Assembly (NCBI RefSeq): GCF_027924185.1
Contig: NZ_BRVO01000001.1
Span: 372,001 to 436,000 of the forward strand
Source: Neptunitalea lumnitzerae
GTDB taxonomy: Bacteria > Bacteroidota > Bacteroidia > Flavobacteriales > Flavobacteriaceae
Direction of reading: 5' to 3'
Length of the DNA stretch: 64,000 nucleotides
Below the pieces are notes generated by a model. The model was not told the DNA's origin and did not search any database. It saw nothing but the letters and a program-made list of their open reading frames with translations. A program made the translations under genes and the position numbers. Every line of letters begins with the position of its first letter. Position 1 is the first letter of the stretch. Positions 28,988-36,804 of this stretch are shown in pieces.

Positions 28988-29878
28988 ATGAAAAAACTTT
29001 TATTTATTCTCATATACAGCATCTTTTTATCTGCAAACGCACAGGTATTAGAAGGCTACATTATAGACAGCACCACACAAGAAAAACTACCCTATGCCAA
29101 TATTACCTTGACTCAAAAAAATAAAGGATGTACCACCAATACTAGTGGTTATTTTACCATGACTATAGATACCAACAGTGAGGTGAACGACTCTCTATTA
29201 ATTTCATTTATAGGATATACTTCCAAAACGATTGCACTATCTACAGCGTTGCAAAACACCCCGATAACCATAGCACTTACCCCAGATAATCAAACCTTAG
29301 AAGAAGTAGTTATTACCGATAAAAAATTACATTATGGAACAACTAAAGTAATGGGCATACACACTAAAAAAGCAACGTTCCCTACATCGGTACCTTTTGG
29401 TTATGAGGTAGCTACCTTTATTAAAAATGAACAACAGCTACCCGGGCATATTACTGGTATTAATTTAAAACTGAAGTACAGAAAGGAAAGCGAATATACT
29501 ACCTACCCTGCCTTTTTTAGATTGGCTTTTTACGAAGTAAACGCTAGTGGGTTTCCTGGTAAATACCTCTCTACTGCCAACATTATAATACAACCAGATG
29601 GTTCTAAAAATGTACAGATTAATTTAGAAGATTACCACATACCACTGCCTAAAAAAGGAGTATTTGTAGCCGTAGAAACTATTAATGCTGCAGAAGAGGC
29701 ACCAGAAAACAGTATGTATGTAACCTCGCCCAACTTATTGTTTACACACACCAAGACCCCCCTATTTTACAAAAGATACCGTGGTAAAAAGTGGACCAAG
29801 AAAAAGAGTGCTTCTGTATTTAAGAAAAATCAATACCAAATACCTTACATGAAAATTAAGGTACAATACCAAAAATAA
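28988..29878 (+). CDS. Secreted carboxypeptidase-regulatory-like domain protein
   Basis: 296 aa. Signal peptide (LLFILIYSIFLSANAQ), then a CarboxypepD_reg-like Ig fold (residues ~20-105: VLEGYIIDSTTQEKLPYANI ... DSLLISFIGYTSKTI ... LEEVVIT), the same module that opens TonB receptors. No beta-barrel follows; instead there are ~180 residues of unknown domain (GYEVATFIKNEQQLPGHITG, PAFFRLAFYEVNASGFPGKY). A free-standing version of this type is common in Flavobacteriia. Function unknown; not a truncated receptor, since it ends naturally in a basic tail. Confidence 0.75.
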   Translation: MKKLLFILIYSIFLSANAQVLEGYIIDSTTQEKLPYANITLTQKNKGCTTNTSGYFTMTIDTNSEVNDSLLISFIGYTSKTIALSTALQNTPITIALTPDNQTLEEVVITDKKLHYGTTKVMGIHTKKATFPTSVPFGYEVATFIKNEQQLPGHITGINLKLKYRKESEYTTYPAFFRLAFYEVNASGFPGKYLSTANIIIQPDGSKNVQINLEDYHIPLPKKGVFVAVETINAAEEAPENSMYVTSPNLLFTHTKTPLFYKRYRGKKWTKKKSASVFKKNQYQIPYMKIKVQYQK

Positions 29879-30068
29879 CCATCTTCAAGGCACCCCTTTG
29901 GCGTATTAAAATAACTATTAGCAGATTTATGCCACTTATGTAATTACAATATTATCAAATACAACCAAAACAGTTACACATTACAGCCTCAAACAACCCT
30001 ACAACTCCTTAACAATAAGTATTTTACAATGAAAGTAACAAAAAATAGCTATTGCCGATAAATTGTAA

Positions 30069-30328
30069 TATCTTTGCCCCAGAATTGATTTACAGGCTTC
30101 TGCCTTTGCTTTTTCTGATACAATATTATTTTACACCTAGTATTCTACCCTCAGTTTTGGCTTTTCCAGCTGCCCTATTTCAAACAAGTAAACGTGTTTT
30201 AATTTTTATAATGCATGCTAGTTTTCAGTTTAGAAGTATATTTCTAAAAAACACTATCCTCTTATAAATCCCCCCGATGAAGCATTTTACACATATTTAA
30301 AATAAAATAGTAACTAATTATAAAGTAC
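30069..30328 (+). promoter_or_regulatory. Promoter and long leader of the cold-shock gene pair
   Basis: The gap 29879-30328 (450 bp) carries no credible gene. An exact -7 element TATCTTTG at 30069-30076 would start a leader of about 245 nt before the ATG at 30329; long structured leaders are typical of cold-shock mRNAs. A second, near-consensus element (TATATTTC, 30237-30244) would give an 80 nt leader. Confidence 0.45.
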
Positions 30329-30763
30329 ATGGGAGACTCTTTTTTTAAAAAAGAAAACGCAAAAAAGAAAGCAAAAAAACTAAAAGAAAAAGCGCAACGT
30401 AGAGAAGAGCGCAAGTCAAGCAACAACAAAGGTAAAAGCTTGGAAAGTATGTTTGTTTACGTAGATGAAAACGGACAACTACATGATACCCCACCAACAC
30501 AAGAAAGAACTGAAATTAACTTAGAAGACATTCAACTTGGGGCTGCCCCAATACCTGAAGAGTCGCCTGTAAAAACAGGAACCGTTGAGAAGTTTATTCT
30601 AGAAAAAGGGTATGGTTTTATTAGAGAAGATAATGGCAGTGGTGATACCATATTTTTTCACACTAATGACTTACTAGAACTAGTAAAACAGCAAGATCGC
30701 GTAACTTTTGAAAAAGAGAAATCTCCTAAAGGATATAAAGCAATACAAATTAAAAAATTATAA
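30329..30763 (+). CDS. Cold-shock-domain protein with lysine-rich N-terminal extension
   Basis: 144 aa. Residues ~1-35 are extremely basic (KKENAKKKAKKLKEKAQRRE). Residues ~80-144 form a cold-shock domain (GTVEKFILEKGYGFIREDNG, TIFFHTNDL) with the two nucleic-acid-binding strands RNP1 (KGYGFI) and RNP2 (IFFHTN). It should bind RNA or single-stranded DNA. The basic tail may add ribosome or RNA affinity. Followed after 18 bp by a second, minimal cold-shock gene; the two likely share the long leader. Confidence 0.88.
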   Translation: MGDSFFKKENAKKKAKKLKEKAQRREERKSSNNKGKSLESMFVYVDENGQLHDTPPTQERTEINLEDIQLGAAPIPEESPVKTGTVEKFILEKGYGFIREDNGSGDTIFFHTNDLLELVKQQDRVTFEKEKSPKGYKAIQIKKL

Positions 30764-30781
30764 AATTTAATTATCATAGAA

Positions 30782-30973
30782 ATGCAAAAAGGAACTGTAA
30801 AATTTTTCAACCAAACAAAAGGATTTGGTTTTATTACTAATGAACAAGGAGAAGACATATTTGTACATATCTCTGCTCTTCAAGAAGAACTTAATGAAGG
30901 TGATGAAGTAACTTTTGATGTTGAAAATGGCAAAAAAGGTTTAAATGCTGTAAACGTAGAAGTTATCGGCTAA
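30782..30973 (+). CDS. CspA-family cold-shock protein
   Basis: 63 aa, the minimal cold-shock domain. [19 protein letters not shown] contains RNP1 (KGFGFI), and DIFVHISAL is RNP2. An RNA chaperone that melts secondary structure and is expected to be induced by cold. Second gene of a two-gene unit, closed by a strong terminator. Confidence 0.95.
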   Translation: MQKGTVKFFNQTKGFGFITNEQGEDIFVHISALQEELNEGDEVTFDVENGKKGLNAVNVEVIG

Positions 30974-30995
30974 ACCATCATAAAAAATGAAATTT

Positions 30996-31025
30996 AAGAG
31001 CCCCGTTAAGGGGCTCTTTTTTTTT
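30996..31025 (+). terminator. Intrinsic terminator of the cold-shock unit
   Basis: GC-rich stem AAGAGCCCC / GGGGCTCTT with a 5-base loop and more than eight Ts. Confidence 0.92.
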
Positions 31026-31056
31026 GCTCTATACAACAGCCTATAACTAAAAGCAC

Positions 31057-31064
31057 TATATTTG
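31057..31064 (+). promoter_or_regulatory. -7 promoter element of the cadherin-repeat lipoprotein
   Basis: Exact TATATTTG, 82 bp before the ATG at 31146. Confidence 0.5.
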
Positions 31065-31145
31065 ATTACAACGCAATATGTGGTACTTATACTGCGCTAT
31101 AAGTACTAAATAACGTTAACAAAACAATCTAATACCTGTGCCATA

Positions 31146-32399
31146 ATGAAAAAATTTGCTGCTTTATTATTTGTATGTATAGGAATATTGATTTCCTGTA
31201 ACGATAGTGACGACCAAGAAGCTATTGAAATAACTATTACTAATTTTGAAACTACGGTAGATGAAAACCTACCAACAGATACCTCACTAGGTAGTGTAAT
31301 AGCCACTACCAACCAAGGTAGTATTACTTATAGCATTACCCAACAAACCCCGGCAGATGCTATTGCTATTAACACCAACACAGGAGAACTTACCGTACTT
31401 ACTGAAAGTGCTTTTGATTTTGAAACGTACCCCAATATTACTGCTACTGTTATAGTTGAAAACGGTGCTGTTTCTGTAACGGGCACAGTTACCATTCACC
31501 TTAACGATGTAAATGAAGATGAAGAAACCGTTGAAGTAACTATTACTAATTTTGAAACTACGGTAGATGAAAACCTACCAACAGGCACCTCACTAGGTAG
31601 CGTAATAGCCACTACCAACCAAGGTAGTATTACTTATAGCATTACCCAACAAACCCCGGCAGATGCTATTGCTATTAACACCACCACAGGAGAACTTACC
31701 GTACTTACTGAAAGTGCTTTTGATTTTGAAACCTACCCTACTATTAATGCTACTGTTTTAGTTGAAAACGGAACTGTTTCCGCTACGGGCACAGTTACCA
31801 TTCACCTTAATGACATAGTAGAGCTTACCTTGCAAGAACGTTTGGATGCCGGCGAAACTCCTTGTGATATATACCAAAGCGATAACAGCTTACTAGAACA
31901 GTTATATGGTTTAACCTATGAGGGTGGATTGATATTTTATTTAGACACAACTACTTGTAACGGACTTGTTGCTGCCCCTAATGATCTTGAAAATGCTATT
32001 TGGGGTTGCTACCAAACCTACATTACAGGCGCTACTGATGCTAGTATTGGTACAGGCCTAGCCAATACCAATGCCATTATAGCTACATGCAATACCCCAG
32101 ACACTGCAGCACAACTTTGTAGTGGGGCTACCATAAATAATTATACCGATTGGTACTTACCAAGCAAAGACGAACTAAATGCCATGTACACCAATTTACA
32201 TTTAAATGGTTTTGGGAATTTTGTAGACGAGCCAACAAACTGTTGTAATGGTTGGTACTGGAGCTCTACCGATGGTGAAACCAATGGAGAAGCCGCTTGG
32301 GTGCAATCTTTCAAAACTGGATACAATGGATCTCAAGGCACATATGACACTGGTATTAAACACTTTGAAAACCACGTAAGAGCCATTAGAACCTTTTAA
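31146..32399 (+). CDS. Surface lipoprotein with two cadherin-like repeats and a DUF1566 domain
   Basis: 417 aa. A lipobox (LLFVCIGILISC) is followed by NDSDD, the acidic stretch after Cys that promotes surface export in Bacteroidota. Two nearly identical cadherin-type repeats (VDENLPTDTSLGSVIATTNQ and VDENLPTGTSLGSVIATTNQ; FDFETYP; VTIHLND) cover residues ~28-225. The C-terminal ~150 residues carry the DUF1566 signature (DWYLPSKDELNAMY, YWSSTDG, AWVQSF, HVRAIRTF). Probably a surface adhesin. The DNA-level duplication is listed separately. Confidence 0.85.
   Translation: MKKFAALLFVCIGILISCNDSDDQEAIEITITNFETTVDENLPTDTSLGSVIATTNQGSITYSITQQTPADAIAINTNTGELTVLTESAFDFETYPNITATVIVENGAVSVTGTVTIHLNDVNEDEETVEVTITNFETTVDENLPTGTSLGSVIATTNQGSITYSITQQTPADAIAINTTTGELTVLTESAFDFETYPTINATVLVENGTVSATGTVTIHLNDIVELTLQERLDAGETPCDIYQSDNSLLEQLYGLTYEGGLIFYLDTTTCNGLVAAPNDLENAIWGCYQTYITGATDASIGTGLANTNAIIATCNTPDTAAQLCSGATINNYTDWYLPSKDELNAMYTNLHLNGFGNFVDEPTNCCNGWYWSSTDGETNGEAAWVQSFKTGYNGSQGTYDTGIKHFENHVRAIRTF
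31227..31820 (+). repeat. Two 306 bp tandem repeats inside the cadherin-repeat gene
   Basis: The unit starting at 31227 recurs at 31533 with a period of 306 bp. Long stretches are identical, for example the segment coding ITYSITQQTPADAIAINT. A multiple of three, so the frame is kept. The high identity points to a recent duplication and makes length variation likely. Confidence 0.85.
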
Positions 32400-32420
32400 A
32401 AACAGCACGTGTATAACCAA

Positions 32421-32460
32421 ACTTTACGCCTAAGTATTTAGGCGCAAAGTGTTATATTTT
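32421..32460 (+). promoter_or_regulatory. Hairpin plus promoter-like element shared with the cassette repeats
   Basis: An inverted repeat (ACTTT-a-CGCCTAA / TTAGGCG-c-AAAGT, 32421-32450) runs into GCGCAAAGTGTTATATTTT (32442-32460). The latter is a close variant of the promoter core found at 35418 and 36734. It may end the upstream lipoprotein transcript and start the next gene. Confidence 0.5.
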
Positions 32461-32485
32461 AAATTAAAGAATTCCTTACAAAAAA

Positions 32486-32985
32486 TTGAAATACAGTAAA
32501 TACATAGTATCACTTGTTATTACAGTTACCTGTATAGGTATACTAATAATAGTAAGTAAACAAACACCCTTGCTTAATGCTTCAAAAAATGAAGTTTCTC
32601 AGGTTATCATAGATACTATTTTAGAAAAGAACACCCCTGCAAACCTAGACCTCACTAAACATCAATTGTATATTGATACTACTCGAACATCTGAAAACTT
32701 TCAAAAACTGATAAACTGGAACCAGAGGTAGATTTAATAGCTAGCGTAGATAGCGTATCAAAAAATCAAATTTCATTAAACTTATATACATTAACAGCAA
32801 AAGGAACCTCTGACAAAGCTTATGTGACTATACAACCAACAGCCTATAAAAATGTTTACGTACTAGATTATAATTCCAGAAAATGGTTTGCAACTCCAAC
32901 AGAAAAAGTGAGTAAATTTAATATGGTTATAAATCATTGCCCAACTGTAAAAATAGTTGAATTTACAGGCTTTGATAAAAATTAA
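32486..32985 (+). pseudogene. Frameshifted gene for a small exported or membrane-anchored protein
   Basis: From a TTG start the frame reads one membrane helix (YIVSLVITVTCIGILIIVSK) and stops at 32731 after 81 residues. The -1 frame then continues openly from the run of five As at about 32701 through TDKLEPEVDLIASVDSV ... FTGFDKN to a stop at 32985, 5 bp before the next ATG. Adding one A to the run restores a single frame of about 166 aa. So either a one-base deletion (or sequencing error) has broken the gene, or a -1 frameshift at CAAAAAC joins the parts. No family recognised. Confidence 0.7.
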
Positions 32986-32990
32986 AACAC

Positions 32991-33317
32991 ATGCATCAAC
33001 ACACTAAAGAACAATTAGCAGCCACCATAGCTAAACTTAGAATATTACTTATTGTATTAACTACACTAAAGGCAGCATATTTAACCATATTTTTTACCAA
33101 TGTAAAACTATCTAACACTTTAGATATTAATTATCATGCCAATAAAATAATATGGTTATTAAACGTATTTACAGCTGCCACTTTTATTTGGTTTAACTGG
33201 AAAAAATTACCCATAGAAAAAAATAAAAAAACCAATAATACCTTAATGATTATATTTCTTGATGTTATAGGAATGTGGTTATTTCTACCCAATAAACGTG
33301 AGCTAGATAAAATGTAA
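32991..33317 (+). CDS. Small integral membrane protein, about three helices
   Basis: 108 aa. Hydrophobic segments are IAKLRILLIVLTTLKAAYLTI, IIWLLNVFTAATFIWF and TLMIIFLDVIGMWLFLP, with lysine-rich loops. No family is recognised. It follows the frameshifted gene by 5 bp on the same strand, so the two probably formed an operon. Confidence 0.65.
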   Translation: MHQHTKEQLAATIAKLRILLIVLTTLKAAYLTIFFTNVKLSNTLDINYHANKIIWLLNVFTAATFIWFNWKKLPIEKNKKTNNTLMIIFLDVIGMWLFLPNKRELDKM

Positions 33318-33322
33318 TTGTC

Positions 33323-33409
33323 TTATTTATTGAATTAAAACCTTTTGCTTTAGAAAAAGAATACAAAGTAGCCGCTAGAAACTATATTATTGAAGGTTGG
33401 ATGCGGTAA
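33323..33409 (+). pseudogene. Short coding remnant in the gap before the aspartyl protease
   Basis: A 28-codon open stretch reads IELKPFALEKEYKVAARN followed by YIIEGWMR and then a stop. Composition is protein-like, but there is no start codon and the fragment is too short to identify. Likely debris of a lost gene; could also be chance. Confidence 0.2.
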
Positions 33410-33473
33410 GAACCTTTTGTTAAAAAAGGTGTATTCTTCAATATAAATAAGAATTATAGCCTATTTTAGAAGC

Positions 33474-34373
33474 ATGATTCAATCAAATAACATGATGTAC
33501 CGTATATTTTTCAGTTTACTACTCCTACTAGTAACCCACAGTTTATCTGCGCAACAAATAACCCTACCAGATACCATACCCTTAACCCTAAACCAACAAA
33601 ATACCATGTATGTTAAGGCGGTTTTTAACCATAAAGACACCCTTAACCTAAACTTTGATACGGGTACTACAGAACTCATTTTAACCACCGAAACATTAGA
33701 GCATAAATTAAGTACACCACCAGCACTTTACAATACCTTTTACAACGTAAAAATTGGTAATACTACGTATAGGAGTAAAGTATATGATGCCGCACTGTCT
33801 GGGCACGATACCGATGGCAGGTTTGGATGGGACTTTTTTAAAAATAAGGTGGTAGAACTTAATTACAACACTAATATACTAGTGGTAAGTCCTAGCATAC
33901 CCAAATATGTACAAGAAGATAATAGCTACACAACACTGAACATGATGCCTTTTAAAGATTTGTTGATGATAAAGGGCACTATAGCACAAAACAATATAAA
34001 GGTTAAAGACTCCTTTTTGTTTGATACCGGTTACCAAAGAACCGCCATGTTAGACCGCGAAGTGATGGATACTAAAGACTTCCCTTACCAAGAAATGGAA
34101 ACCATTAAAAAAGTAATTATGAAAGGGGCTCAGGGAAACCAAATTCCGGTAATTACAGCCAATTTACAAAGTCTTACTTTGGGGGATTATGAACTAAACA
34201 ATGTTCCAATTCAGCTATTAACTGCAAACAAACCAATGAAAGGCGTTGCTATACATATTTTGGGGAATGAAGTATTAAAGCGGTTTCATTTATTTCTTGA
34301 TTTTAAAAACTACTTGGTGTACCTAAAGCCAAATAAGCTTTTTGAAGCACCCTATGCCGACCAAAAATCGTGA
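33474..34373 (+). CDS. Secreted retropepsin-like aspartyl protease
   Basis: 299 aa. The start may be ATG 33489 or 33492 rather than 33474, because a signal peptide begins MMYRIFFSLLLLLVTHSLSAQ. Two Asp-Thr-Gly motifs, LNFDTGTTELILT (residue ~60) and FLFDTGYQRTAML (residue ~180), one per lobe, give the pepsin-like/retropepsin active site on a single chain. This is the 'aspartyl protease family' seen across Bacteroidota; substrate unknown. No operon partner is evident. Confidence 0.8.
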   Translation: MIQSNNMMYRIFFSLLLLLVTHSLSAQQITLPDTIPLTLNQQNTMYVKAVFNHKDTLNLNFDTGTTELILTTETLEHKLSTPPALYNTFYNVKIGNTTYRSKVYDAALSGHDTDGRFGWDFFKNKVVELNYNTNILVVSPSIPKYVQEDNSYTTLNMMPFKDLLMIKGTIAQNNIKVKDSFLFDTGYQRTAMLDREVMDTKDFPYQEMETIKKVIMKGAQGNQIPVITANLQSLTLGDYELNNVPIQLLTANKPMKGVAIHILGNEVLKRFHLFLDFKNYLVYLKPNKLFEAPYADQKS

Positions 34374-34498
34374 GATAAAACAATCTCTTAGGTGATACTT
34401 TTATTTTTTTTATAGGTAGCCGTACAATTTAAATGTGCCATAAAACGTTTTATTACTGTCTGTTATAAAACGGACAACTCATCAATTAAAACGCTGTT

Positions 34499-35197
34499 AT
34501 GAAAAAATTCATTTTACTTGTTGTTATGGTTGTTCTGTATCAGGTAACCCAAGCACATACGTGCGACCCACGTATTGTTAGATGCCCTATAGATAATAAA
34601 AAGGTAGAGTTTTGTGTTACCATGAGCATGAGCACTTTTGGAAGTTATTACGATTTTCAAAAAACTGGTGCTATAGGAAATCATTATGAGCAATTGATAA
34701 ACAGTTGCCCTAAATGCCATTTTTCAGGCTTTTTAAGTGACTTTGAAAAAGATTACTCCAATGCCGAGATGCATAAACTAACCACTTTTCTAGAAAAATA
34801 CAAAAACATTGCTATTACCGATGCTAAGGAATGTGAAATAGCAGCCGAAATAAAAGCTTTTTTAAACGAGCCAAACGATGCTATTTCTAACTGCTACTTA
34901 TTAGGCTCATACTTAGTAAGATCAGAGACCACTAAAACCGAGTATAGAATACTACTACAACAAAACACATGTACCTATTTACTAAAAGCCATAGATGCCA
35001 AAGAGTACGAAGATAAAAAAGTAGCTACCATTTACTATTTGATTGGGGAAATGTACCGAAGAACTGCCGATTTTGACAATGCTATTAACTATTACAACCA
35101 AGCCATTGCCAATGAAAATAAGCAAGAATGGATTGAACAAGTAGCCAACCAAATGAAGGATTTAGCACTTAAAAAAGATGCTGACAATAATATATAA
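34499..35197 (+). CDS. Exported DUF2225-like protein with TPR-type C-terminus
   Basis: 232 aa. Signal peptide (KFILLVVMVVLYQVTQAHT), then cysteine pairs CDPRIVRCPIDNKKVEFC and SCPKCHFSGF that could bind a metal, as in DUF2225. Residues ~120-225 form TPR-like helices (VATIYYLIGEMYRRTADFDN, AINYYNQAIANENKQEW). The combination matches DUF2225 proteins except for the secretion signal. Function unknown. Confidence 0.65.
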   Translation: MKKFILLVVMVVLYQVTQAHTCDPRIVRCPIDNKKVEFCVTMSMSTFGSYYDFQKTGAIGNHYEQLINSCPKCHFSGFLSDFEKDYSNAEMHKLTTFLEKYKNIAITDAKECEIAAEIKAFLNEPNDAISNCYLLGSYLVRSETTKTEYRILLQQNTCTYLLKAIDAKEYEDKKVATIYYLIGEMYRRTADFDNAINYYNQAIANENKQEWIEQVANQMKDLALKKDADNNI

Positions 35198-35277
35198 ATT
35201 ACCTAAATGTAGGTTAACCATACAATAGAGTCCCCTATAGCTAGTTGAAATAAAAAACAAGATTATATAAGTTACAA

Positions 35278-35500
35278 AATGAAACCATAGGCAAACTCCC
35301 TACCATTAGCACTAATTAACAGTAAATAATACAGAAAGGGTGGTTTGGGATTCTGAGAGAGCTTATTAATCTTATACAAACCATAAACTTTTTGTGGTTA
35401 TCCGTAAAAATATATATGCGTAAAGTGTTATATTTGGCAGAAGCAAATTTGCTCACAAAAGTTATATATACTTCATGATATATACGAGTTGGCAGCAATA
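35278..35500 (+). repeat. Promoter-bearing dispersed repeat, copy A
   Basis: About 220 bp that match copy B (36599-36804). Shared blocks are AACCATAGGCAAA at the left, a 43 bp identical core (35395-35437 versus 36711-36753) holding the -7 box, then TTTGCT-ACAAAAGT and ATATACGAGTTGG at the right edge. The intervening segments differ. It fills the 317 bp gap before module 1, which holds no gene. Confidence 0.8.
35429..35436 (+). promoter_or_regulatory. Promoter of accessory module 1 (inside repeat copy A)
   Basis: Exact -7 element TATATTTG within the 43 bp identical core. It predicts a leader of about 70 nt before ATG 35515. Confidence 0.6.
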
Positions 35501-35514
35501 AAAAAAACAGAATA

Positions 35515-35952
35515 ATGGATAAAGACCAAAATCCAGACGAAGAACCTATAGATGGTCAAGAAGAGGAAACCTCCTCTGAAAAAGTCCATAATAGAAGAAA
35601 AGGAGCTTATCAAAAATTGAGAAGGGATTTAAGTGAGGAAGAGTTAAATAGCTCAGGAACACAGAAAATGCTTTTAAGCGACCTAGACAGACTTGAAGAA
35701 GAAGTAGTCAATCTCAGAAAGTTTAAAGATAAATTTCATGAAAAAGATAAAAATGAAGCTGTATTAGAAGAAAAGCTGAGTTCTTCTTTATCTAAGGAGA
35801 TTTTATATTCAGTTGCCATATCACTAGGCGCAACTTTAATAGGTCTATCCAATTCCATTTGGGCAGCCGAAAATATTAACGGAGAAATAATTCTTGCTTG
35901 CGGAATTGTTCTAGTAATAGGTGGTTTAATATCTAAATTTTTCTGGAAATGA
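35515..35952 (+). CDS. Module 1 membrane protein with acidic/coiled-coil N-terminus
   Basis: 145 aa. Residues 1-30 are acidic (DQNPDEEPIDGQEEETSSEK), ~55-90 are charged coiled coil (LLSDLDRLEEEVVNLRKFKD), and ~95-145 hold two membrane helices (LYSVAISLGATLIGLSNSIW and IILACGIVLVIGGLISKFFW). It resembles small accessory membrane proteins; no family is recognised. It overlaps the next gene by 4 bp (ATGA), so translation is coupled and the two products probably act together. AT-richer than the flanking core genes. Confidence 0.75.
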   Translation: MDKDQNPDEEPIDGQEEETSSEKVHNRRKGAYQKLRRDLSEEELNSSGTQKMLLSDLDRLEEEVVNLRKFKDKFHEKDKNEAVLEEKLSSSLSKEILYSVAISLGATLIGLSNSIWAAENINGEIILACGIVLVIGGLISKFFWK

Positions 35953-36293
35953 ATATAGAAGTTGTAGATATTAAAGACCGAGGAAATAAAGTAAAAGAAA
36001 GAATTGTCCTAAAGGCTTTATCAAATTTAGACATAGGCTACTACATTGTATTTCTAACGACTAAGACAGGAGAAAATTCTTTTTCAAGTACACCTAAAAA
36101 TATTTTTTGGTTTCCTGACAAAGACATTAATGAAGGCGACCTTGTTGTATTATACACCAAGTCTGGTAAGAACTCAATAAAGGATAATAAGTCTGGAAAT
36201 AGGACTCACTTTTTCTATTGGGGCTTGACACCTCCGGTTTTCGAAAATAAGAACAAAATTGCAGTAGTAATTGAGTCAAGCGGGTGGACATAA
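35949..36293 (+). CDS. Module 1 hypothetical soluble protein
   Basis: 114 aa, mixed alpha/beta, no signal or helix. Distinctive runs are NIFWFPDKDINEGDLVVLYT and RTHFFYWGLTPPVFENKNKI. The look is of a single-stranded beta-rich fold (several predicted strands separated by Lys/Asn loops); no catalytic motif is evident. It starts inside the stop region of the upstream membrane gene (ATGA overlap). I do not recognise the family. Its stop codon lies 4 bp before the right inverted-repeat arm. Confidence 0.7.
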   Translation: MNIEVVDIKDRGNKVKERIVLKALSNLDIGYYIVFLTTKTGENSFSSTPKNIFWFPDKDINEGDLVVLYTKSGKNSIKDNKSGNRTHFFYWGLTPPVFENKNKIAVVIESSGWT

Positions 36294-36308
36294 AAAATAC
36301 TGCTGCCA

Positions 36309-36392
36309 ATCGAGTAGACGGCCGTGAACGATAAGTCTACGGTGCGCCTCTCACACCACCGTACGTAGGGGTCGTGTATACTTGCGGTTCAT
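36309..36392 (-). mobile_element. Degenerate group II intron 3' end (domains V-VI)
   Basis: On the minus strand, 36390-36355 reads GAACCGC ... TACGTACGGTGGT. This matches the catalytic domain V hairpin of Bacteroidota group II introns (CGC triad, UACGGUGGU closing strand), but with mismatches in the stem. GTGTGAGAGG and then a domain-VI-like hairpin with GTAGAC / GTCTAC arms follow, ending CTACTCGATT at about 36309. No reverse transcriptase or 5' intron end is found upstream, so this is a truncated remnant. Assignment is from pattern memory and should be checked with a covariance model. Confidence 0.5.
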
Positions 36393-36598
36393 AAATTAAG
36401 ATTAGGACAAGGCCATAGAGATTCCCATACCATAATCATTATGAGGAATTTCGACTCATATTATGGAAGGGTGAAGAAAAAGAGCTTTGGAGGTAACCAG
36501 ATAGTTTTGAAGTCAGCTCAGAATAAGTAGCCATTTTGTTTCCTAAAAAGTACACCAATCGTTCCGAACGCCTTCTGCAGTTTATTCCTTTTTAAGGT

Positions 36599-36804
36599 AC
36601 GAAATGCAACCATAGGCAAAGTAGTTACAATTAACGGTAACTCATACTAGAAAGGTTTGTTTGGGGTTCTGGAAACGTTTTATAATCTCATATAAAATAC
36701 AAACTTTTTATGGTTATCCGTAAAAATATATATGCGTAAAGTGTTATATTTGGGAGGAATTGATTTGCTTACAAAAGTGATATATACGAGTTGGTGGTAA
36801 TTAT
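36599..36804 (+). repeat. Promoter-bearing dispersed repeat, copy B
   Basis: About 205 bp aligned to copy A. The core 36711-36753 is identical over 43 bp; the left part (AACCATAGGCAAAG, 36608 onward) and the right part (GATATATACGAGTTGG) are shared with scattered changes. Confidence 0.8.
36745..36752 (+). promoter_or_regulatory. Promoter of accessory module 2 (inside repeat copy B)
   Basis: Exact -7 element TATATTTG; predicted leader of about 85 nt before ATG 36843. Confidence 0.6.

Larger units (their letters stand above)
35489..36309. repeat. Inverted-repeat arms enclosing module 1
   Basis: Left arm TTGGCAGCAATA (35489-35500), 14 bases before the first ATG; right arm TACTGCTGCCAA (36298-36309), 4 bases after the last stop codon. 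Eleven of twelve positions are complementary. The coordinates span both arms and the two genes between them. Confidence 0.65.

Noticed and set aside
30052..30267. 71-aa frame MPINCNIFAPELIYRLLP
   Set aside because: Overlaps the promoter and leader of the cold-shock genes and has no coding-like composition.
35316..35498. 60-aa minus-strand frame inside repeat copy A, with a relative in copy B at 36680-36898
   Set aside because: The similarity comes from the shared DNA repeat; the frames run antisense through the promoter core, so they are not taken as genes.
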